A stretch of DNA of 47,512 bases from Methyloceanibacter sp. (GTDB taxonomy: Bacteria > Pseudomonadota > Alphaproteobacteria > Rhizobiales > Methyloligellaceae). Positions 42,544 to 47,512 of the stretch are shown one piece after another (positions within the stretch are counted from its first letter, which is position 1; every line of letters starts with the position of its first letter). The notes beneath the pieces are model-generated. The model did no database searches and was not told the DNA's origin. It saw only the letters and a program-made list of their open reading frames with translations. Location of the stretch: assembly GCA_029287395.1 (NCBI GenBank), contig JARFRF010000146.1, positions 1-47,512 on the forward strand, given 5' to 3'. The translations under genes were made by a program, and so were the position numbers.

Positions 42544-43737
42544 ATGAAAGTGTTTTCCTGTGCGGAAGACTATCTTCGGCATCATCGCCCGGAGCGCCCC
42601 GTCTTGGCGTTTAGGCCCCACGCGGCGACCCGCGCGACAAAATGGTTTCTCGATAACTTCCCGGGGCGCGTGCTTTACGCAACCAAGGCCAATGACTCGC
42701 AACCTATTCTCGATGCTGTGGCTGCAGCCGGCATTCGCGGTTTTGACGTCGCCTCGCTCGCCGAGATCGAGCGCGTCAAATCCATCGAGGGCGCAGAGCT
42801 TTATTACATGAACCCAATAAAGTCGCGCGGAGCCATCGCGCGGGCCTATTACGAGTTTGGCGCGCGGTGTTTCGCCTTCGACTCTCACGATGAACTGGGC
42901 AAGATACTCGTGGCGACGGGCGGAGCGGAGGACTTGACGCTCTTCTTGCGGATTGCCTATCCCAACACACACAGTCTTATCCCGCTGGAAGGAAAGTATG
43001 GGGCCAGCGCTGAAGAGGTGCCTTCTCTTCTCTTGAGAGCGCGCCAGCATGCAGCACGCCTTGGCATAGCCTTCCACGTTGGGTCGCAGGCTGTGGTTCC
43101 AGCTGCATTTGGGGAAGCGCTGAACCAAGTTGGGCAACTTATCGTCGCGTCCGGTGTCATGGTGGATGCAGTCAATCTTGGCGGCGGCTTCCCAGCGCGC
43201 TATCCACATTCAGACCCGCCGGGTCTCGATTGTTATATCGGCGAGATTGCTAAGGCCGCGAATGTGTTAGTGGTCAAGCACGCTTGCGAATTGTTGTGCG
43301 AGCCGGGGCGCGCGCTAGTTGCCGAGGCCGAGGCCGTGATTGTGCGCGTTGATGCGCGCCGTGGAAATGCGCTCTATATCAATGATGGCGCCTTTGGCTC
43401 TCTGTTCGATGCCGCTTATTCTGGTTTTCGGTTCCCCGTCCGCTGTGTCACTCCCGACCGCGAAGATGTTGGGGCGGCAGAGACAGCTTTCAGCTGCTAC
43501 GGTCCAACTTGCGACAGCGCCGATTATCTGCCGGGGCCATTCGTTTTGCCTGATGCTGTCGGGGAGGGTGATTACCTAGAGATTGGCCAAGTCGGCGCGT
43601 ATGGCCGCGTGCTCGCAAACCGCTTCAATGGCTTTGGTGACTTTGAAGAGGTAAGGCTGACCGACGAACCCATGCTGTCGATGTTCGCGCAGATGGAGCC
43701 GCGTAAACCGCACGTTTTGCGCTCCGCAAGAATCTGA
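42544..43737 (+). CDS. Type III PLP-dependent ornithine/lysine decarboxylase
   Basis: This 397-residue enzyme decarboxylates ornithine (and/or lysine, diaminopimelate-related substrates) to putrescine or cadaverine. The alanine-racemase-fold barrel has the PLP Lys48 in YATKAND, the FDVASLAEIE segment, FHVGSQ, GGGFPARYP, and the phosphate motif CEPGRALVAEA. The beta domain carries the substrate-side Cys323 in GPTCDSADYL. These are hallmarks of the ODC group IV (type III fold) as in alphaproteobacterial bifunctional lysine/ornithine decarboxylases. The pyridoxal phosphate fold is not the inducible E. coli SpeF type. Gene symbols differ between species, so none is given. Confidence 0.9.
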   Translation: MKVFSCAEDYLRHHRPERPVLAFRPHAATRATKWFLDNFPGRVLYATKANDSQPILDAVAAAGIRGFDVASLAEIERVKSIEGAELYYMNPIKSRGAIARAYYEFGARCFAFDSHDELGKILVATGGAEDLTLFLRIAYPNTHSLIPLEGKYGASAEEVPSLLLRARQHAARLGIAFHVGSQAVVPAAFGEALNQVGQLIVASGVMVDAVNLGGGFPARYPHSDPPGLDCYIGEIAKAANVLVVKHACELLCEPGRALVAEAEAVIVRVDARRGNALYINDGAFGSLFDAAYSGFRFPVRCVTPDREDVGAAETAFSCYGPTCDSADYLPGPFVLPDAVGEGDYLEIGQVGAYGRVLANRFNGFGDFEEVRLTDEPMLSMFAQMEPRKPHVLRSARI

Positions 43738-43809
43738 ATGTCTCGACAATCTGTATGGGGCCCTTTGCCTCAAAAGAAACGGCTGCGGCTAGTCTTGGGC
43801 GGGCTCCCT

Positions 43810-43840
43810 CAGTGACGGGGCTAATTGTTACCCGTCACTG
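43810..43840. terminator. Perfect 10-bp hairpin between convergent genes
   Basis: CAGTGACGGG (43810-43819) and CCCGTCACTG (43831-43840) form a perfect stem with an 11-base loop. It overlaps the stop codon of the DUF2735 gene and lies 73 bases after the decarboxylase gene. There is no T-run on either strand, so a bidirectional stop or RNA-stabilising hairpin is inferred. Confidence 0.5.
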
Positions 43841-44038
43841 CTCGTGGGAATGCTGCCGTGCGTCTTGAATGGCCGCCTCGTGATAGGAGCCGCTCCCATA
43901 GTCCACATAGGCGACGCGCATTGACTCCAGAAGATCCTCAGCCGCGTGAACGCCCTGCTGCTCGCCACTCAATCCCGAGCGGCCACCTTTCGGAAAGGGA
44001 ATAATTTTTGCCGTCCTCCCGTGCGCGTTTGCCGTCAT
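43835..44038 (-). CDS. DUF2735 small protein divergent from glnII
   Basis: A protein of about 67 residues with the DUF2735 features RTAKIIPFPKGG near the N-terminus, a central LESMRVAYVDYGSGSYHEAAIQ and a His-rich end. The function is not known; the family is found mostly in Hyphomicrobiales, often next to glnII. GGAGG five bases upstream decides the start; earlier in-frame ATGs give 6 to 20 more residues. It shares a 413-base divergent region with glnII and might be nitrogen regulated. Confidence 0.75.
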   Translation of the reverse strand: MTANAHGRTAKIIPFPKGGRSGLSGEQQGVHAAEDLLESMRVAYVDYGSGSYHEAAIQDARQHSHEQ

Positions 44039-44355
44039 GGTTTCCTCCATTGTCATGTATGCCTTGCGGAAGAATCGCCGCGACACACCTTGGCTCACCT
44101 ATATCGAAACCGTGGCGTGGCTTGCACAAAATAATCGCGAAGTGGCGAACATTTGAGCAGCGCCGCTTCTGCTCTATTGCGTGGCATGAGCTCGCACCAT
44201 CGAGCCAACCCTCTGCTTGCTGAACCGATGCAGAAAAGAGTCAGCAGGCGGCGCGTTACTAAGCAGCTGATAAGGATACATAAAAAGATCTAGAGTCGCG
44301 CACCTTCGGCTTGCACGGCGGTCTGATCCGTTGCGCGTGCGCACGACGTTCGCAC

Positions 44356-44372
44356 TGGCACAAAAAGTGCTT
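44356..44372 (+). promoter_or_regulatory. Sigma-54 promoter of glnII
   Basis: TGGCAC-N5-GTGCTT has GG and GC exactly 12 bases apart (44357-44358 and 44369-44370), as sigma-54 -24/-12 elements require, with only the first T of TTGC changed. Transcription would start near 44382, about 70 bases before the glnII ATG. glnII genes of rhizobia are known to be NtrC/sigma-54 dependent. Confidence 0.85.
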
Positions 44373-44384
44373 TTGAGTACTAAC

Positions 44385-44405
44385 GGCCGCTAGCCTCTCG
44401 CGGCC
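44385..44405 (+). repeat. GC-rich inverted repeat at the 5' end of glnII mRNA
   Basis: GGCCGC-N9-GCGGCC can form a hairpin starting about three bases after the predicted sigma-54 start point. It may stabilise the transcript or be a regulator site. Confidence 0.45.
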
Positions 44406-44451
44406 ATGGTGGGATTCATCCGAACTGTCGATTAACTCAGAAGGACTCACA

Positions 44452-45483
44452 ATGACCAAGTTTAAGCTCGAGTACATTTGGCTGGATGGCTATACGCCCG
44501 TGCCTAACCTGCGCGGCAAGACCCAGATCAAAGAGTACGATAGCTTTCCAACACTGGAGCAGCTCCCGGAATGGGGCTTTGATGGCAGCTCAACGTTGCA
44601 GGCCGATGGCAGCAACTCCGATTGCGTCTTGAAGCCAGTACGCATTTTCGAAGATCCATCTCGTACCAATGGCGCACTTGTTCTGTGCGAGGTGATGAAC
44701 CCGGACGGCACGCCGCACGAGTCGAACAAGCGCGCGACCATTCTTGACGATGAAGGCGCGTGGTTCGGTTTCGAGCAGGAGTACTTCTTCTACAAAGAAG
44801 GCCGCCCGCTCGGCTTCCCTGATAACGGTTTTCCGGAGCCGCAGGGCAAATACTACACCGGTGTCGGCCACAGCCAGGTCGGTTCGATCGCGCGCCAGAT
44901 CGTTGAGGAGCATCTCGATCTGTGCCTCGAGTGCGGCATCAACCACGAGGGCATCAATGCCGAAGTGGCCAAAGGCCAGTGGGAGTTCCAGATCTTCGGC
45001 AAGGGCTCCAAAAAAGCTGCCGATGAAATGTGGATGGCGCGCTACCTACTCGAGCGCCTGACTGAGAAATACGGTGTCGATATCGAGTATCACTGTAAAC
45101 CGCTCGGCGACACTGACTGGAACGGCTCAGGAATGCACGCGAACTTCTCCACCGCCTATCTGCGTGAAGTTGGCGGCGAAGAGTACTTCAAGGCGCTCAT
45201 GGCTCAGTTTGAGAAGAACCTTGAGGACCACATCGCCGTTTACGGTCCAGACAACCATATGCGTCTGACTGGCAAGCACGAGACCGCACCATGGAACAAG
45301 TTTTCCTATGGCGTTGCCGACCGTGGCGCTTCCATCCGCGTGCCGCATAGTTTCGTCAGGAACGGCTATAGAGGCTATCTGGAGGATCGTCGTCCGAATT
45401 CGCAGGGCGATCCCTACGCCATTGCGTCTCAGATCCTCAAGACCGTCGCCGAAGTTCCGACACGCGTGACGGCAGCCGCCTAG
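44452..45483 (+). CDS. glnII: Glutamine synthetase type II (eukaryote-like)
   Basis: GlnII makes glutamine from glutamate, ammonia and ATP in the cytoplasm. The 343-residue length and motifs (WGFDGSSTLQADGSNSDC, FGFEQEYFFY, GQWEFQIFG, NGSGMHANFST, HETAPWNKFSYGVADRGASIR) are those of GSII, with the metal-binding Glu and Arg residues in place. GSII is not adenylylated by GlnE and is instead controlled by transcription. The sigma-54 promoter upstream fits expression under nitrogen limitation through NtrC. A terminator follows, so the gene is monocistronic. Confidence 0.98.
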   Translation: MTKFKLEYIWLDGYTPVPNLRGKTQIKEYDSFPTLEQLPEWGFDGSSTLQADGSNSDCVLKPVRIFEDPSRTNGALVLCEVMNPDGTPHESNKRATILDDEGAWFGFEQEYFFYKEGRPLGFPDNGFPEPQGKYYTGVGHSQVGSIARQIVEEHLDLCLECGINHEGINAEVAKGQWEFQIFGKGSKKAADEMWMARYLLERLTEKYGVDIEYHCKPLGDTDWNGSGMHANFSTAYLREVGGEEYFKALMAQFEKNLEDHIAVYGPDNHMRLTGKHETAPWNKFSYGVADRGASIRVPHSFVRNGYRGYLEDRRPNSQGDPYAIASQILKTVAEVPTRVTAAA

Positions 45484-45532
45484 CACCGCGGGCGGTCGCG
45501 CGAAACGCGCGGCGACACGAACAAATGTGAAA

Positions 45533-45559
45533 GGGGAGCCCTTTGAGCTCCCCTTTTTT
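45533..45559 (+). terminator. Rho-independent terminator after glnII
   Basis: GGGGAGC/GCTCCCC stem (45533-45539 and 45547-45553), 7-base loop and six T. It lies about 50 bases after the glnII stop codon. Confidence 0.93.
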
Positions 45560-45665
45560 CATATTCTGGGTTGCCAACTTCTCATACCCTCATGACATGA
45601 CGGACTGACTTCTGCGGGCTAAGCTCGCAGGAGTTCGCATGTAATTCTTGGGAGGGAACGCTAAT

Positions 45666-46064
45666 ATGGCCGACAAACTTCAAACTGAGTGGGCTCCGCG
45701 CATTCTAAGCATCGTGCGCATTGTCTCCGCGCTGATCTTCATGGCGCACGGGACGGCCAAGATTTTCAATTTTCCGGCGACAGAACGCGGGGCACCTGAG
45801 TTTATGTCTCAGATGTGGATCGGCGGGTGGTTGGAGATCATCGGCGGTATCTTGCTCGTCCTCGGCCTCTTCACGCGGCCCACGGCCTTCATCCTTTCTG
45901 GCATGATGGCAGTGGCCTACTGGCAGTTCCATGCACCCCAGAGCATCTATCCGCTGCAAAACGGGGGCGATGCCGCCATCCTCTACTGCTTCATCTTTCT
46001 TTATATCGCCTTCGCAGGCGGCGGACCGTGGAGCGTGGATGAGCTGCGGAAGCGTGACGGCTAG
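45666..46064 (+). CDS. DoxX-family membrane protein
   Basis: This protein of about 132 residues has four hydrophobic helices and DoxX features: RIVSALIFMAHGTAKIF in helix 1, GGWLEIIGGILLVLGLFTRPTAF in helix 2, AVAYWQFHAP, and a polar C-terminal GGGPWSVDEL. DoxX proteins are small inner-membrane proteins with suggested links to thiosulfate:quinone or oxidative-stress complexes; the function here is unknown. The ATG follows GGGAGGGA; an in-frame start at 45648 would add six residues and lacks such a site. Confidence 0.9.
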   Translation: MADKLQTEWAPRILSIVRIVSALIFMAHGTAKIFNFPATERGAPEFMSQMWIGGWLEIIGGILLVLGLFTRPTAFILSGMMAVAYWQFHAPQSIYPLQNGGDAAILYCFIFLYIAFAGGGPWSVDELRKRDG

Positions 46065-46223
46065 TGGCGCCGCTCGGATGGGTTCGGAAGCCGACGCCGA
46101 AGGCACCGGCAAGTCTGCTGATCTCGAGAATCCGTGAAAGAGTGCCAACATGTATGAAGGCACGCTTTTCCTGAAGCTGTCGAGCGGACGTTAGATAGAT
46201 TGACCAAGTGTTGGGGGGACAAG

Positions 46224-46400
46224 ATGCGAAAATTGACTATTGGCCTTGTTGGATTTGGGTTTCTGGTTGCGGCGGCCGTTGCCCCCAATAGGGCTGAGGC
46301 GGCATCTGCTGGAGCGGCCGTTGCGTCGGCTGCCGTGCCAGCGGCCGCACCTGCGCCTCTTGTCGAAGAAAGTGCGCTGGCGCCGTGCCCGAGTTGTTAA
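46224..46400 (+). CDS. Small exported Ala-rich protein, possibly frameshifted
   Basis: A 58-residue protein with a signal peptide (KLTIGLVGFGFLVAAAVA, cleavage probably after AEA) and an Ala/Pro-rich mature part ending PCPSC. GGGGGGACAAG precedes the ATG. Directly beyond, frame +1 stays open to a stop at 46477-46479 and encodes an Arg-rich tail with RRVVRRSVRRPVRR and WRW at its end, typical of the C-termini of small secreted Hyphomicrobiales proteins. The visible stop may thus come from a frameshift in the gene or the sequence. Function unknown. Confidence 0.5.
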   Translation: MRKLTIGLVGFGFLVAAAVAPNRAEAASAGAAVASAAVPAAAPAPLVEESALAPCPSC

Positions 46401-46477
46401 TCGCCGCGTCGTACGCCGGTCGGTGCGTCGTCCAGTTCGACGAACGTGGCGGCGGGTGACCCGTCCTTGGCGCTGGT

Positions 46478-46514
46478 AAAAAAGAAACGGGCTCCGGCGA
46501 TAAGCCGCAGCCCG
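46478..46514 (-). terminator. Rho-independent terminator after fasciclin gene
   Basis: On the minus strand CGGGCT and CGGC pair with GCCG and AGCCCG across one C-C mismatch, loop TTATC, followed by TTTCTTTTTT. It begins 3 bases after the fasciclin stop codon and abuts the stop of the Arg-rich frame on the plus strand. Confidence 0.85.
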
Positions 46515-46516
46515 CT

Positions 46517-47020
46517 TCATTCATCGATTGTTAGCCGGACTAAGCTCGGCATTACGACCGTGTCGATGACGTGGATGACACCGTTCGATGTAACGATATC
46601 AGCCTTTACGACTTTGGCCTTGTCGACCATCACACCGTCCTTGGCATTAACGCTGAGCTTGTCACCCTGAACGGTCTTAACCTCAGTTTCCTTGCCGGCG
46701 ATGTCGCCCGACATGATCTTTCCGGGTACGACGTGGTAGGTCAGGATGGAAACCAGCTTGTCCTTGTTTTCCGGCTTCAGCAGATCCTCGACGGTTCCGG
46801 CGGGAAGCTTTTTGAACGCTTCGTCATTCGGCGCAAATACGGTGAAGGGGCCTTTGCCCTTGAGCGTATCGACGAGATCGGCCGCCTTAACTGCGGCAAC
46901 AAGCGTTTCAAACTGACCGGCACCGGCCGCTGTGTCTACAATGTCCTTCTCCGCAGCGCTGGCGGCTGAAGCCGTGAAAAGCGTCAGGGTAAGAACGGCG
47001 ATTAAGCGCAAAACTTTCAT
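46517..47020 (-). CDS. Secreted fasciclin (FAS1) domain protein
   Basis: The 167-residue precursor has a signal peptide ([17 protein letters not shown]) and one FAS1 domain with the conserved H1 motif [17 protein letters not shown], the [12 protein letters not shown]2 box and the C-terminal [11 protein letters not shown]. Single FAS1 proteins of bacteria are secreted or periplasmic adhesion-like proteins of mostly unknown role. GGAGA precedes the ATG. It is transcribed alone, with a terminator immediately after. Confidence 0.95.
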   Translation of the reverse strand: MKVLRLIAVLTLTLFTASAASAAEKDIVDTAAGAGQFETLVAAVKAADLVDTLKGKGPFTVFAPNDEAFKKLPAGTVEDLLKPENKDKLVSILTYHVVPGKIMSGDIAGKETEVKTVQGDKLSVNAKDGVMVDKAKVVKADIVTSNGVIHVIDTVVMPSLVRLTIDE

Positions 47021-47119
47021 AGAAGTCTCCGTTGAGAGATGTTGTTAGGTACACTGCGCTAACGGAAATGTCGCATTCGGCAGATCACCGTGAAGCAATC
47101 ACGTGTCTGTGAGGGAGCT

Positions 47120-47512
47120 CTAAGGCGCCACATCCCCGGCGCCAGCTTTTTTGTCGAACAGCCTCGCGGCAGGTGCTGCTGTCAATCCATGGAGGACGGA
47201 ACTGAACAACACGGCCAATGCGGCAATAGCCAAGATCTCGTCGCGTATCTGCAGGAGGTCGAAGGCATCAAGGACCAGAAGCGCAAATAGTGCAGTGGCC
47301 AGCCCGCGTGGGCCGAACCACCCGTAAAACAGCTTCTCTCCTGGGCGGACCCCGGCACCAAGTAGTGACAACCAGATCGCAGCTGGGCGCACAAGAAACA
47401 GACTCGCCAATACAAGGGCAACCATGGCCCATGTCACGTTTGGCAAGCCCGCGGGGAGCAGGACAGCGCCGATCACGAAGAAGGACAGGACGGCTAGGAT
47501 CTGGCCCTCGGT
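47120..47512 (-). CDS. Na+/H+ antiporter, C-terminal part (cut by window end)
   Basis: About 130 residues of the C-terminal end of a CPA-type cation/proton antiporter are visible, the rest lying beyond the right edge. Hydrophobic helices include LAVLSFFVIGAVLLPAG and WAMVALVLASLFLVRPAAIW, and GWFGPRGLATALFALLVL is the conserved late helix of NhaP/CPA1 exchangers with its Gly-Pro-Arg-Gly. The frame continues unbroken to the last base. The protein ends with a short polar tail. Ion specificity cannot be told. Confidence 0.82.
   Translation of the reverse strand, partial: TEGQILAVLSFFVIGAVLLPAGLPNVTWAMVALVLASLFLVRPAAIWLSLLGAGVRPGEKLFYGWFGPRGLATALFALLVLDAFDLLQIRDEILAIAALAVLFSSVLHGLTAAPAARLFDKKAGAGDVAP

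Larger units (their letters stand above)
44039..44451. other. 413-base divergent regulatory region of DUF2735 and glnII
   Basis: It contains the sigma-54 promoter of glnII, a GC-rich hairpin just after its predicted transcription start, and possible NtrC half-sites (TGCAC near 44124, GCACCA near 44195). There is no credible gene. The NtrC sites are not full palindromes and are only suggestive. Confidence 0.55.

Noticed and set aside
43835-44098. Longer 87-residue version of the DUF2735 protein
   Set aside because: The extra 20 residues do not fit the family and the GGAGG before 44038 supports the shorter start.
44180-44200. Second sigma-54 promoter (TGGCAT...CGC) upstream of glnII
   Set aside because: The GG to GC distance is 11, not 12, and sigma-54 does not tolerate this change.

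Overview
The window looks like a chromosomal segment of an alphaproteobacterium of the order Hyphomicrobiales (Rhizobiales), possibly a Hyphomicrobium- or Methyloceanibacter-like lineage; the genus is a guess. The order-level call rests on gene content and order: a FeuPQ-type two-component system next to the cytochrome c maturation set ccmI-ccmE-ccmF-ccmH (the rhizobial cycHJKL order), then a Do-type protease, a second two-component pair, glnE and a PleC-type kinase, and further on a type II glutamine synthetase divergent from a DUF2735 gene. No rRNA, tRNA, insertion sequence or CRISPR array was recognised.

Layout. 1-1.2 kb: a lone phage/gene-transfer-agent tail gene (DUF3168) and a TerB-like gene, each followed by a terminator. 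1.3-8.5 kb (+): small PepSY-like exported protein, feuP, feuQ, a lipoprotein, ccmI, ccmE, ccmF, ccmH; the four ccm genes overlap by 4 bases each. 8.7-15.4 kb (+): degP with a strong terminator, response regulator, histidine kinase and glnE, the last three overlapping. 15.4-22.9 kb (-): copA, pepN and a pleC-like kinase. 23-26.6 kb (+): TsdA-like dihaem cytochrome, arsC-arsH, dusA. 26.6-33.8 kb (-): oxyR-like regulator with terC; phosphomannomutase with an isoprenylcysteine-methyltransferase-like gene; histidine kinase, DUF1289 and an aspartic protease. 34-36 kb (+): metallo-beta-lactamase-fold hydrolase, UDG-like gene, Lrp regulator. 36-39 kb (-): beta-hydroxyacid dehydrogenase, 2OG-Fe(II) oxygenase, a 59-residue orphan and a DUF1045 protein. 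39.2-43.7 kb (+): glutathione transferase, dihaem cytochrome c, caspase-like protein, type III ornithine/lysine decarboxylase. 43.8-47.5 kb: DUF2735 (-), glnII (+) with a clear sigma-54 promoter, DoxX (+), a small exported protein (+), a fasciclin protein (-) and the C-terminal end of a Na+/H+ antiporter (-), cut by the window edge.

Themes. The first half is mostly envelope and redox biology: haem attachment to c-type cytochromes, periplasmic proteolysis, two envelope-sensing two-component systems, copper export and c-type cytochromes that would depend on the ccm genes. Nitrogen control appears twice, with the GlnE adenylyltransferase and the separately regulated GlnII. The most unusual items are homologues of enzymes or sensors that have lost defining residues: an OxyR-like regulator without its two redox cysteines, a caspase-fold protein with Ser in place of the catalytic Cys next to a cytochrome c gene, and a DUF1045 (2H phosphoesterase-type) protein without its second catalytic His. 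I did not find a clearly new multi-gene defence or mobile system; these altered proteins and several unassigned inverted repeats are the best leads.
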